Positions 48,626 to 59,443 of a stretch of 64,000 nt of DNA are shown here, piece by piece. Source of the stretch: Sphaerotilus montanus (GTDB taxonomy: Bacteria; Pseudomonadota; Gammaproteobacteria; Burkholderiales; Burkholderiaceae_C); contig NZ_JACCFH010000001.1 of assembly GCF_013410775.1 (NCBI RefSeq), positions 2,480,001 through 2,544,000 on the forward strand, in the 5' to 3' direction. Every line of letters begins with the position of its first letter. Positions within the stretch are counted from its first letter, which is position 1. The position numbers were made by a program, and so were the translations under genes. Under the pieces are notes generated by a model. The model made no database searches and was not told where the DNA came from. It was given only the letters and a program-made list of their open reading frames with translations.

Positions 48626-50236
48626 ATGACCCTCTCTTGTGCTGCCGCTCCCCGACGTGGTTTGACGCCCCGCCCTTCGGTGCTGGCGCTGGTGCTGGCG
48701 TCGCTGCTGACCACGGCGCCGATGTCGCTCGGCGTCGCATGGGCGGCGCAGGCACCGTCGTCCTTGCCCTCCCTGGGCGACGCGGCCTCGGAGGACCTCA
48801 CCGTCGGCGCCGAGCGCCGCCTCGGCGACCGCATCATGCGCGAGATCCGGCGCGACCCGGACTGGCTGGATGACGCCCTGCTGCAGGACTATCTGGACGG
48901 TCTGTGGCAGCCGCTGGTGGCGGCTGCGCAGTCGCGCGGGGATCTCTCCGATGACCAGAAGACCCATTTCGCGCTGCAGGCGTTTCTGGTGCGCGACCGC
49001 TCGATCAATGCCTTCGCGCTGCCGGGCGGCTATGTCGGTGTCCACCTCGGGCTGATTGCGCTGACGGGGACACGCGACGAACTCGCGGCCGTGCTGGCCC
49101 ACGAACTCTCGCACGTCACCCAGCGCCACATCGCCCGCAACATCGCATCGAGCCGGCGGCAGTCGATGCTGGGCGTGGCGTCGATGATCGTTGGCATCCT
49201 GGCCGCTTCGCGCAGCCAGAACGTCGATGCGGCCAACGCCGTGATCGTCGGTGGACAGGCCGCGGCAGCGCAGGGCCAGCTGAACTTCTCGCGCGACATG
49301 GAGCGCGAAGCCGATCGGGTCGGATTTGGTGTGCTCGACGCGTCAGGGTATGCGCCGGAAGGCATGGCCGGCATGTTCGACCGGATGCAATACGCTTCGC
49401 GCCTGAACGACGCGGGCCAGTTCCCCTATCTGCGCACCCATCCGCTGACCAGCGAGCGCATTGCCGAGGCGCGTGGTCGACTCGGGACTGCCGGGGGCCG
49501 CAAGGCCACGCCATCCGCAGCGCAGTGGCTGCATGCCGTGATGCAGGGGCGCGCCCGCGCGCTGATGGACGGCCGCACGCAGACGCTGACGCGGCTGGCC
49601 GGTGGCGGTGTGCCCACGGCCGCTGCCGCTGCCCAGACGCCGGAGGCGCTGTCGACCGCCTGCGCCGCCGCGATGGCCGCCACACGGCTGAAGGACTGGC
49701 GGGTGGCGGACGCCGCGCTGGCCCGGGCCAAGGCGCTTGCCGCACCGCAGGGCGAGGCCGTGCAGCGGCCGGTTCTGGTGATGCAGGTCGAATCGCTGCT
49801 GGAGCGTGGCCAGACGGCCGAGGCCGCGCGGGTCTTGTCCGGCGGGGTGCTGGACGGTTCTCGCGCCGGCTTGCTGCTCGCCGCCCGCCTGGCGACGCTC
49901 GCCGGCGCCGAGGCGACGCTGGTGGCCCGCACCCGCGAGGATCTGCAGACCTGGGTGGCGCTGCATCCGGGCGATGGCAGTGCGTGGCTCGCGCTCGCGC
50001 AGGTGCAGGAGCGCCAGGGGGCGCCCTTGGCGGCGTTGCGGGCCCATGCGGAAGCCCGGCATGCCGAGGGGGATCTCTCCGGCGCCGTCGATCGCCTGCG
50101 GGCTGGTCAGCGCCTGGCGCGCAGCCAGGGGGCGGTGGAGTCGGTGGAGGGCGTGATCATCGAGTCGCGCCTGAAGGCGATCGAGCAGCAGCGCCGCATC
50201 GAGATGGAGCAGGAGCGCAACGGTCAGCGCGAGTGA
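48626..50236 (+). CDS. Periplasmic M48 metalloprotease (BepA/YfgC-like)
   Basis: A 536-residue secreted protease-chaperone: signal peptide at the N-terminus, M48 zinc motif HELSH with downstream Glu in DMEREADRVGFGVL, then a C-terminal TPR-like helical region. Such proteins assist or degrade outer-membrane proteins such as LptD. No family partner is adjacent; the gene is convergent with the small membrane protein at 50250. Confidence 0.88.
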   Translation: MTLSCAAAPRRGLTPRPSVLALVLASLLTTAPMSLGVAWAAQAPSSLPSLGDAASEDLTVGAERRLGDRIMREIRRDPDWLDDALLQDYLDGLWQPLVAAAQSRGDLSDDQKTHFALQAFLVRDRSINAFALPGGYVGVHLGLIALTGTRDELAAVLAHELSHVTQRHIARNIASSRRQSMLGVASMIVGILAASRSQNVDAANAVIVGGQAAAAQGQLNFSRDMEREADRVGFGVLDASGYAPEGMAGMFDRMQYASRLNDAGQFPYLRTHPLTSERIAEARGRLGTAGGRKATPSAAQWLHAVMQGRARALMDGRTQTLTRLAGGGVPTAAAAAQTPEALSTACAAAMAATRLKDWRVADAALARAKALAAPQGEAVQRPVLVMQVESLLERGQTAEAARVLSGGVLDGSRAGLLLAARLATLAGAEATLVARTREDLQTWVALHPGDGSAWLALAQVQERQGAPLAALRAHAEARHAEGDLSGAVDRLRAGQRLARSQGAVESVEGVIIESRLKAIEQQRRIEMEQERNGQRE

Positions 50237-50249
50237 AACCGCCTGCGCT

Positions 50250-50606
50250 TCAGCTTTCGTCGAACACCCGCTCCAGCACGGCGTCGATGACGATGCCGCA
50301 GATGCTGTAGAGCAGCGAGGCGACCAGTGCCGCCGTGAATCCGGCCACCTGCAACCCCGGCAGCAGCCAGGCCGCGCTGTAGAACACCATGGCGTTCACG
50401 ACGAACAGGAACAGACCGAGTGTCACGATCGTCACCGGCAGCGTCAGCACGACCAGCACCGGACGCAGCACCGTGTTGAGCAGCCCCAGGATCAGCGCGG
50501 CCACCAGCGCCGCGCCATAGCCCCGGACCTGGATGCCGGGGTAGAAATGCGCCGTCAGCAGCAGGGCGGCGGCCAGTAGAAACCAGCGAGCGAGGAGCTT
50601 GACCAT
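50250..50606 (-). CDS. Small membrane protein (phage holin-4-like family)
   Basis: A 118-residue protein with four hydrophobic helices, similar to the Pfam family once named for mycobacterial phage holins (LLLTAHFYPGIQVRGYGAAL; LLNTVLRPVLVVLTLPVTI). It is common as a chromosomal gene of unknown role; there are no phage genes around it. Start chosen at MVKLLARW; an earlier in-frame Met adds four residues. Confidence 0.8.
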   Translation of the reverse strand: MVKLLARWFLLAAALLLTAHFYPGIQVRGYGAALVAALILGLLNTVLRPVLVVLTLPVTIVTLGLFLFVVNAMVFYSAAWLLPGLQVAGFTAALVASLLYSICGIVIDAVLERVFDES

Positions 50607-50721
50607 GCGCGCCAGCATACACGCGCCGTGGCGATTTGTGACCTGTGTCACGGTTTGTTTGCGGCGGCGCAAATCCCCAGGCCGTGTGGGGAATGGGCGG
50701 GCACTTCCATAATGGTGGCGT

Positions 50722-50860
50722 CGAAAGGGGAGTAGCAGATGGCAGCCTGCCATCGCGCATCCCGTCAGTACGGTGACTGCCGCCATCACGGCAGCGCATC
50801 CGGGTTCGCAGATGCCACATGGGCGGTGCCTGTCGCCGTGTGCATCGCCAGACCTTTCGG
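50722..50860 (+). promoter_or_regulatory. yybP-ykoY (manganese) riboswitch
   Basis: The 5' end has the hallmark GAAAGGGGAGTAGC and the 3' end CCAGACCTTTCGG, and CGAAAGG (50722-50728) pairs perfectly with CCTTTCG (50853-50859) to close the aptamer. The class senses Mn2+ and is a known leader of TerC/Alx and MntP genes. It sits 100 bases before the terC start. No covariance-model search could be run. Confidence 0.85.
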
Positions 50861-50924
50861 CGCGAAGTGGCTGCTCGGGGTTCGACCTGATCACCATGTT
50901 CTGCGCCGAAAGCAGCCACTTCGC
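50854..50924 (+). promoter_or_regulatory. Expression platform with two alternative hairpins
   Basis: GCGAAGTGGCTGCT (50862-50875) is exactly complementary to AGCAGCCACTTCGC (50911-50924). CTTTCGGCGC (50854-50863), which contains the 3' strand of the aptamer closing helix, is exactly complementary to GCGCCGAAAG (50903-50912). The two pairings share bases and exclude each other, and the second also opens the closing helix. This is what a ligand-controlled switch needs. The first hairpin is followed only by a weak T-rich stretch, so whether control is by termination or translation is open. Confidence 0.75.
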
Positions 50925-50960
50925 ATTCCTTTGTTCATCAACAACCGGATTGGAGTGGTC

Positions 50961-51941
50961 ATGCAAACGATGGCGCCAGATTGGCTGTGGCTGTTTTTCG
51001 GGGCGGTGGTGCTGCTGGCCCTGTTCGTGGACTTCGTCGTGCTGCGCCGGCAGGGGGCGCACGAGGTATCGGTGCCGGAGGCGGTGCGCTGGTCGCTGCT
51101 GTGGGTGGCGCTGAGTCTGGCGTTCAACGGACTGCTGTGGTGGGCCACCTGGCGTGAGCACGGCACCGAGGTCGCCAACACCCGCGCGCTCGAATTCCTG
51201 ACGGGCTACCTGATCGAGAAGTCGCTGGCGGTGGACAACATCTTTGTCTTCCTGATGATCTTCACCTACTTCGCGGTGCCACCGGCTTTCCAGAAGCGGG
51301 TGCTGATGGTCGGCATCATCGGCGCGATGGTGCTGCGCACGGCGCTGATCCTGGTGGGGGCCTGGCTGATCGCGCAGTTCCACTGGATCCTCTATGTCTT
51401 CGGTGCCTTCCTGCTGGTCACCGGCATCAAGATGTGGTGGGCCGCGGGTCAGGAGCCGGACCTGGAAAGCAACCCGGCACTGAAGCTGCTGCGCCGCGTG
51501 CTGCCCGTCAGCAAGGAGTTCGATGGCGAGAAGTTCTTCACCGTCGAGAACGGCCGGCGCATCGCCACGCCGCTGCTGCTGGTGATCGCGCTGGTGGGCA
51601 TCACCGACGTGATCTTCGCGGTGGACTCGATCCCGGCGATCTTCGCGATCACCGACGACGCCTTCATCGTGCTGACCTCGAACATCTTCGCCATCCTGGG
51701 CCTGCGCGCGATGTACTTCCTGCTGGCGGCGATGGCGACGAAGTTCCACCTGCTGAGCTACGGGCTGGCGGTCATCCTGGCGTTCATCGGCACGAAGATG
51801 CTGCTGATCGACCTCGTCAAGATCCCGGTGTTCGCCTCGCTCGGTGCGGTGATCGGCATCCTGGCGTTCACGATGTGGCTGAGCGTGCGGACCGCGCCGA
51901 AGATCGACCCGCATCCGACGAAGTCGATCTCCAACGGCTGA
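50961..51941 (+). CDS. TerC-family membrane transporter (Alx-like)
   Basis: A 326-residue membrane protein with about nine helices. Conserved acidic motifs: FVDFVVLRR in helix 1, LAVDNIFVFLMI near residue 90 and DVIFAVDSIPAIFAITDD near residue 215. The family exports Mn2+ or helps metal loading of secreted enzymes. The manganese-type riboswitch upstream supports a manganese-export role. A ribosome-binding site GGAG lies about 6 bases before the ATG. Confidence 0.92.
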   Translation: MQTMAPDWLWLFFGAVVLLALFVDFVVLRRQGAHEVSVPEAVRWSLLWVALSLAFNGLLWWATWREHGTEVANTRALEFLTGYLIEKSLAVDNIFVFLMIFTYFAVPPAFQKRVLMVGIIGAMVLRTALILVGAWLIAQFHWILYVFGAFLLVTGIKMWWAAGQEPDLESNPALKLLRRVLPVSKEFDGEKFFTVENGRRIATPLLLVIALVGITDVIFAVDSIPAIFAITDDAFIVLTSNIFAILGLRAMYFLLAAMATKFHLLSYGLAVILAFIGTKMLLIDLVKIPVFASLGAVIGILAFTMWLSVRTAPKIDPHPTKSISNG

Positions 51942-51968
51942 GCCTGACGGGCTGACCCTGAGCGGGTC

Positions 51969-52010
51969 ACCATGAAAAAAGCCACCCCGCGGGGTGGCTT
52001 TTTTCATGGT
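51969..52010. terminator. Bidirectional terminator (42-bp perfect palindrome)
   Basis: Left and right halves of 21 bases are exact reverse complements, with GCCACCCC / GGGGTGGC in the core flanked by A6 and T6 tracts. It serves both terC (plus) and sucD (minus). Confidence 0.95.
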
Positions 52011-52033
52011 GGAGACGAACGCTCCAGGAGGAC

Positions 52034-52930
52034 TTACTTCAGCAGCGCCTTGAGCAGCTTGCCCATCTCGGACGGATTGCGCGTGACGGTGAAGCCACAC
52101 TCTTCCATGATGGCGAGCTTGGCGTCGGCCGTGTCCGCACCACCCGAGATCAGCGCACCGGCGTGGCCCATGCGCTTGCCGGCCGGCGCCGTCACGCCGG
52201 CGATGAAGCCCACGATCGGCTTGGTCATGTTCACCTTGCACCACATCGCCGCTTCGGCCTCGTCCGGACCACCGATCTCGCCGATCATGATCACGGCGTC
52301 CGTGTCCGGATCGTCGTTGAACGCGCGCATCACGTCGATGTGCTTCAGCCCGTTGATCGGGTCGCCGCCAATGCCGACCGCGCTGGATTGGCCCAGACCG
52401 ATCTCGGTCAGTTGCGCCACGGCTTCGTACGTCAGCGTGCCCGAACGGGACACCACGCCGATGCGGCCCTTGCGGTGGATGTGACCCGGCATGATGCCGA
52501 TCTTGATCTCTTCCGGCGTGATCAGGCCGGGGCAGTTCGGGCCCAGCAGCAGCGTCTTCTTGCCGCCGGCCGCTTCCTTGGCCTTCATCTTGTTGCGCAC
52601 CATCAGCATGTCCCGCACGGGGATGCCTTCGGTGATGCAGATCGCCAGATCCAGGTCGGCTTCCACCGCTTCCCAGATCGCCGCAGCGGCGCCGGCCGGC
52701 GGCACGTAGATCACGCTGACGGTGGCGCCTTGCTGCTGCGCGGCTTCCTTGACGCTGGCGTAGATGGGGATGTCCGAGAACTTCTCGCCCGCCTTCTTCG
52801 GGTTCACACCCGCCACGAACGCGTTCTTGCCATTCGCGTACGCCTGGCAGCCCAGCGTGTGGAACTGGCCCGTCTTGCCCGTGATGCCCTGGGTGATGAC
52901 GCGGGTGTCCTTGTTGATCAGGATGCTCAT
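52034..52930 (-). CDS. sucD: Succinyl-CoA ligase alpha subunit
   Basis: TCA-cycle enzyme subunit of 298 residues that carries the phosphohistidine. CoA-binding [14 protein letters not shown] at the N-terminus and active-site His in [11 protein letters not shown]. Twelve bases after sucC, so one operon, ended by the bidirectional terminator. Confidence 0.97.
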   Translation of the reverse strand: MSILINKDTRVITQGITGKTGQFHTLGCQAYANGKNAFVAGVNPKKAGEKFSDIPIYASVKEAAQQQGATVSVIYVPPAGAAAAIWEAVEADLDLAICITEGIPVRDMLMVRNKMKAKEAAGGKKTLLLGPNCPGLITPEEIKIGIMPGHIHRKGRIGVVSRSGTLTYEAVAQLTEIGLGQSSAVGIGGDPINGLKHIDVMRAFNDDPDTDAVIMIGEIGGPDEAEAAMWCKVNMTKPIVGFIAGVTAPAGKRMGHAGALISGGADTADAKLAIMEECGFTVTRNPSEMGKLLKALLK

Positions 52931-52942
52931 GTCTTGTGTTCC

Positions 52943-54103
<1,161 letters not shown>

Positions 54104-54322
54104 CGGGTTGAACTCTTGGGGAGAATGGGAACGATGCGGGACTGCATGGCGTAGTGGTGGCGCGCAGCAGCGGGCGCCCCGTTCGGCGTCGATGCCGAAG
54201 CCCGGGGACTTTAGCATGCTGCACTGCCGCAACCCTATGCGTGGTAACCGCCATGTACCAGCCGACGTTGCAGAACAGGACAGCGATCGAGCAGGGCCGG
54301 GACAAGCCGGCGCAACGATGGA

Positions 54323-54802
54323 TCAGTCCGGATCGTCGGCAGAGGAGGCGTCGAAGGACTCCGGCAGTTCACCCTTGAGGACCCGCCGCACGACCTCGCC
54401 CGAGAAGCCGCGCGCCATCAGGAACCGCACTTGTCGACCCTGTTCGCGCGGGTCCGTCGCCGGGCTGCCGAAGCGGCGGGCCCACACGGCGTGGGCGCGC
54501 GCCAGCTCGCTGGGCTGCAGCTCCTCCAGTGCCGCGCGCATCTGGTCGGCCGTGATGCCCTTGAGGCTCAGCTCCTGTCGGATGCGGGCCACGCCATGAC
54601 CGGCCGCGCGGCGGTGGACCACCGAGGCGACAAACCGCTCCTCGCTCAGGAAGCCGCGTTGCTGAAGCTCGTCCAGCACGCGCTCGATCTCGGCCTGGTC
54701 TTCGGCGTGCGGGGCGAGCTTGCGCATCAGTTCGCTGCGCGAATGTTCGCGTGCAGCGAGGTACTTCAGCGCCCGGCCCTTGAGACTGAGCGTGGCTTGC
54801 AC
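54323..54802 (-). CDS. recX: Regulatory protein RecX
   Basis: Inhibitor of RecA filaments, 159 residues of three-helix repeats (ALKYLAAREHSRSELMRKL; LLDELQQRGFLSEERF-type element). It follows recA by 20 bases on the same strand, the usual recA-recX unit, so SOS-induced together. Confidence 0.92.
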   Translation of the reverse strand: MQATLSLKGRALKYLAAREHSRSELMRKLAPHAEDQAEIERVLDELQQRGFLSEERFVASVVHRRAAGHGVARIRQELSLKGITADQMRAALEELQPSELARAHAVWARRFGSPATDPREQGRQVRFLMARGFSGEVVRRVLKGELPESFDASSADDPD

Positions 54803-54822
54803 CCTCGGCTCCGTCCGGACGG

Positions 54823-55887
<1,065 letters not shown>

Positions 55888-55925
55888 CGACATTCTCCTG
55901 GGTGGATGCGTCATTATGCCCAATG

Positions 55926-55941
55926 CTGGATGTCTGTACAG
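55926..55941 (-). promoter_or_regulatory. Probable LexA (SOS) box of recA
   Basis: CTG-N10-CAG, reading CTGTACAGACATCCAG on the minus strand, 39 bases before the recA start and just upstream of a CATAAT -10-like box (55915-55920). Core fits the LexA consensus; the flanks are imperfect. Confidence 0.65.
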
Positions 55942-56099
55942 CTTTTTGCTGGGCCCCGGCGCCCGTGCTGGCGTGGTTTTTCTGCAGGCCTTGGTGCATT
56001 GCGTCAAGGCATGGCATCTGTACCGATGCGGCACATTCCCGGGCTTTCTACAATCACGGCCAAGCCCCCGTCCACAGGGGTAATGAGGAGACAGGCGCC

Positions 56100-56774
56100 A
56101 TGCGCATTCTGATCGCTGAAGATGACCAGATTCTGGCCGATGGCTTGCTGCGCAGCCTGCGTTCGGCAGGATATGCGGTGGACCATGTGGGCAATGGATC
56201 GGAGGCCGACGCGGCTCTGGCAGCCCACGAATTCGACATGCTGATACTGGACCTGGGCCTGCCCAAGCTGCACGGCCTGGAGGTGCTGAAGAAGCTGCGG
56301 GCGCGCGGTTCGGCGGTGCCGGTGCTGATCCTGACGGCGGCCGACAGCATCGAGCAGCGGGTCAAGGGCCTGGATCTCGGGGCCGACGACTACATGGCCA
56401 AGCCCTTTTCGCTGCAGGAGCTCGAAGCGCGCGTGCGGGCGCTGACCCGGCGTGGGCTGGGATCCGCCAGCGCGCTGATCAAGCACGGGCCGCTCACCTT
56501 CGACGCCACCGGTCGCGTGGCCTACATCAACGAGCAGATGATCGACCTGTCGGCGCGCGAGCTGAGCCTGCTGGAGGTGCTGCTGCAGCGTGCGGGGCGC
56601 CTTGTCAGCAAGGACCAGCTCGTCGAGCGCCTGTGCGAGTGGGGCGAGGAGGTGAGCAACAACGCCATCGAGGGCTACATCCACCGCCTGCGCAAGAAGA
56701 TCGAGCAGGGACCGATCCGCATCGCCACCGTCCGGGGTCTGGGCTACTGCCTTGAGAAGATCGCCGCGACCTGA
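56100..56774 (+). CDS. OmpR-family response regulator (TctD/QseB-like)
   Basis: A 224-residue regulator: receiver domain with D8-D9, phosphoacceptor D51 and the conserved Lys in MAKPFSL; C-terminal winged helix ([20 protein letters not shown]). The kinase gene overlaps its 3' end by 23 bases, so the two form a unit. An AATGAGGAG sequence precedes the ATG at 9 bases. Target genes unknown. Confidence 0.92.
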   Translation: MRILIAEDDQILADGLLRSLRSAGYAVDHVGNGSEADAALAAHEFDMLILDLGLPKLHGLEVLKKLRARGSAVPVLILTAADSIEQRVKGLDLGADDYMAKPFSLQELEARVRALTRRGLGSASALIKHGPLTFDATGRVAYINEQMIDLSARELSLLEVLLQRAGRLVSKDQLVERLCEWGEEVSNNAIEGYIHRLRKKIEQGPIRIATVRGLGYCLEKIAAT

Positions 56775-58293
56775 GGCGGCGGCGCGCCGACGCGAACAGC
56801 GCTCGCTGTTCGGCGAGATCCTGGACTGGATGCTCGCGCCACTGCTGCTGCTGTGGCCGATGAGCCTGGCGCTGACGTGGCTGGCAGCACAGGGCATCGC
56901 CAGCCGTCCGTATGACCGCGCACTGATCGAGTCGGTGCGTTCGCTGTCGCAGCGGGTCGAGGTGCGCGGGGACAGCGTCTATTTCGACCTGTCACGCGAA
57001 ACCGCGCGCATGCTGCGCGCGGACGAGGTCGACAACGTCTACTACCAGGTCCTCGGGCCGCGCGGCGAGTTCGTCAGCGGGGACCGGGACCTGATGCTGC
57101 CCTCCGAGGACGACGCGCAGGTGCTGGGCGAGATGCGCGTGCGCGACGACGAGGTGCACGGTGACAGCGTGCGCGTGGCCTACCAGTGGATCAGCGGCGG
57201 TGCGGGCGAGCGGGCGGTGCTGGTGCAGGTGGCCGAGACGCTGACCAAGCGCTCGCGGCTGGCCACCGAGATCATCAAGGGCGTGATCCTGCCGCAGTTC
57301 GTCATCCTGCCGGTGGCGGTGCTGCTGGTGTGGCTGGCCCTGGTGCGCGGGCTGGCGCCGCTGAATGCGCTGCAGCAGCGCATCCGTGAACGTGCCAGCG
57401 ACGACCTCTCGCCCATCGACGTGCACGAGGTGCCGGAGGAGGTCTCGCCGCTGGTGCAGTCGATCAACGACCTGCTGGAGCGCCAGCAGACCGCGCTGGT
57501 GACGCAGAAGCGCTTCCTGGCGGACGCCGCGCACCAGCTCAAGACGCCGCTGGCCGGACTGCGGATGCAGGCCGAACTCGCCACCCGCGAGATCGATGCC
57601 GGCCACGGCGACCCGGAGGTCATGAAGGCCTCGCTGGCGCAGATGGCGCATGCCTCGCAGCGGGCCGCCCACATGGTCAACCAGCTGCTGTCGATGGCCC
57701 GCGCCGATGCCAAGGCCGGCACGGTGGCGCGCGACGAGATCGATCTGGAGGCACTGGCCACCGACGTGGTGCGCGACTTCGTGCCGCAGTCGCTGGATGC
57801 CGGCATCGATCTGGGCTTCGAGGGGCCGGACACGCAGGTGCCGAACGGCCTGCGCCGCGCGGGCGACACGCGGGTGCTGGGCCATCCGATGCTGCTGCGC
57901 GAGCTGATCACCAACCTGGTGGACAACGCGCTGCACTACACGCCCCGCGGGGGCACGGTGACCGTGCGGGTCGTGCCGGATCCGTTCGGGCAGGTGGTGG
58001 TGCTGCAGATCGAGGATTCGGGCCCCGGCATTCCAGTGGGCGAGCGGGACCTCGTGTTCCAGCCCTTCTACCGGGCGCTCGGCACGACCGTCGATGGCTC
58101 GGGGCTCGGGCTGGCCATCGTGGCGGAGATCGCGCAGCAGCATGGCACCTCCGTCGTGCTGGACGACGCCCGATCGCCTGCCCAGGTGCCTCCGGGCGAA
58201 GGCCCGGGAGCGCGGTTCACGATCCGCCTGCGCCATGCACCTGACGTGGACACGGCGGTGGCGGACAGCTCAGCTCTGCATCAGCCGCCGTGA
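56752..58293 (+). CDS. Sensor histidine kinase (TctE-like)
   Basis: A 513-residue kinase of the TctE group: membrane helix at about residues 27-48, a periplasmic 2CSK_N-type sensor domain, second membrane helix at about 180-205, HAMP, HisKA with H261 in DAAHQLKTPLAGL, and HATPase with N box ELITNLVDNALHYT and G box GSGLGLAIV. The start codon is probably TTG at 56752, because no ATG or GTG occurs before the first membrane helix. The last 24 bases overlap the convergent rodA gene. TctE-like kinases often sense carboxylates; not shown here. Confidence 0.9.
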   Translation: MRRSPRPEAAARRREQRSLFGEILDWMLAPLLLLWPMSLALTWLAAQGIASRPYDRALIESVRSLSQRVEVRGDSVYFDLSRETARMLRADEVDNVYYQVLGPRGEFVSGDRDLMLPSEDDAQVLGEMRVRDDEVHGDSVRVAYQWISGGAGERAVLVQVAETLTKRSRLATEIIKGVILPQFVILPVAVLLVWLALVRGLAPLNALQQRIRERASDDLSPIDVHEVPEEVSPLVQSINDLLERQQTALVTQKRFLADAAHQLKTPLAGLRMQAELATREIDAGHGDPEVMKASLAQMAHASQRAAHMVNQLLSMARADAKAGTVARDEIDLEALATDVVRDFVPQSLDAGIDLGFEGPDTQVPNGLRRAGDTRVLGHPMLLRELITNLVDNALHYTPRGGTVTVRVVPDPFGQVVVLQIEDSGPGIPVGERDLVFQPFYRALGTTVDGSGLGLAIVAEIAQQHGTSVVLDDARSPAQVPPGEGPGARFTIRLRHAPDVDTAVADSSALHQPP

Positions 58294-59436
58294 GCGGGCG
58301 ATCGCCATCAGGATGCCGAGCGACAGCCCCAGTGTCACCAGCGCCGTGCCGCCATAGCTCATGAAGGGCAGCGGCACGCCCACCACGGGCAGGATGCCGC
58401 TGACCATGCCCATGTTGACCATGGCGTAGACGAAGAAGCTCATCGTGATCGCCCCGGCCAGCAGCCGCGCGAAGGTGGTCGGTGCCTCGAAGGCGATCAC
58501 CAGTCCGCGCAGGATCAGGAAGCTGTAGCAGCCGACCAGCACCAGACCGCCGATCAGGCCGAACTCCTCGGAGTAGGCGGCGAAGATGAAGTCCGAGGTG
58601 CGCTCGGGAATGAACTCCAGATGGGTCTGCGTGCCCTTCATGAAGCCCTTGCCGGTGACCCCGCCGGAGCCGATGGCGATCATGCCCTGGATGATGTGGA
58701 AGCCCTTGCCGAGCGGGTCGCGGGTCGGGTCGAGCAGGGTGCAGACGCGGTTCTTCTGGTAGGTGTGCAGCACTTGCCAGTCCACGCCCGGCTCGCAGAT
58801 CGTCGGCCCGGCCAGCACGATGGCGATGATGCCGAGGATGCCGACCACGGCCACCGGCAGGATGACCTTCCACGACAGCCCGGCGAAGAAGATGACGAAG
58901 AAGCCGGCCGAGAAGATCAGGATGCCGGTGCCGAGGTCCGGCTGCTTGGCCACCAGCAGGAAGGGCACCAGCACCAGCAGGAAGGCCTGGGCGATGTCGC
59001 CGGTGCGTGGCCGGCCCTCGCGGCGCTGGAACCACCAGGCGACCATCAGCGGGGTGGCGATCTTCAGGATTTCGCTGGGCTGGATGACGACACCGACATT
59101 GAGCCAGCGGCGCGCGCCCTTGTGGGTCGGGTCGATGCCGAACAGGGCGGTGAGGATGAGCAGGATCACCCCGACGGTGTAGAGCGGCACGGCCAGCGCC
59201 ATGAACCGCTGCGGCGGGACCTGGGAGACCAGGAAGAACACGGCTCCCGCCAGGGCCATGTTGCGCACCTGCAGCATGAACCGGGAGCCGTTGTCGAACC
59301 CGGCGGAATACATCGCGGTCAACCCGATGCTGGCCAGTGCCAGGATCGCCAGCAGCAGCAGCGGATCGAATCCGCTGAACCAGGGGCGTACCCGCTGCCA
59401 CAGCGTGGGTTGCCCGAACGAGGACTGCAGGATCAT
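58270..59436 (-). CDS. rodA: Peptidoglycan glycosyltransferase RodA
   Basis: SEDS glycosyltransferase of 388 residues for cell-wall elongation, with about ten membrane helices. Signatures: KGARRWLNVG, VAKQPDLGTG and the C-terminal GVPLPFMSYGG. Last gene of the mre operon, 7 bases after mrdA. Confidence 0.97.
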   Translation of the reverse strand: MILQSSFGQPTLWQRVRPWFSGFDPLLLLAILALASIGLTAMYSAGFDNGSRFMLQVRNMALAGAVFFLVSQVPPQRFMALAVPLYTVGVILLILTALFGIDPTHKGARRWLNVGVVIQPSEILKIATPLMVAWWFQRREGRPRTGDIAQAFLLVLVPFLLVAKQPDLGTGILIFSAGFFVIFFAGLSWKVILPVAVVGILGIIAIVLAGPTICEPGVDWQVLHTYQKNRVCTLLDPTRDPLGKGFHIIQGMIAIGSGGVTGKGFMKGTQTHLEFIPERTSDFIFAAYSEEFGLIGGLVLVGCYSFLILRGLVIAFEAPTTFARLLAGAITMSFFVYAMVNMGMVSGILPVVGVPLPFMSYGGTALVTLGLSLGILMAIARSRRLMQS

Positions 59437-59443
59437 GGTGTGC

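Noticed and set aside
50250..50606. Possible prophage because of a holin-like protein
   Set aside because: The family is a common chromosomal membrane protein and there are no phage genes around it.
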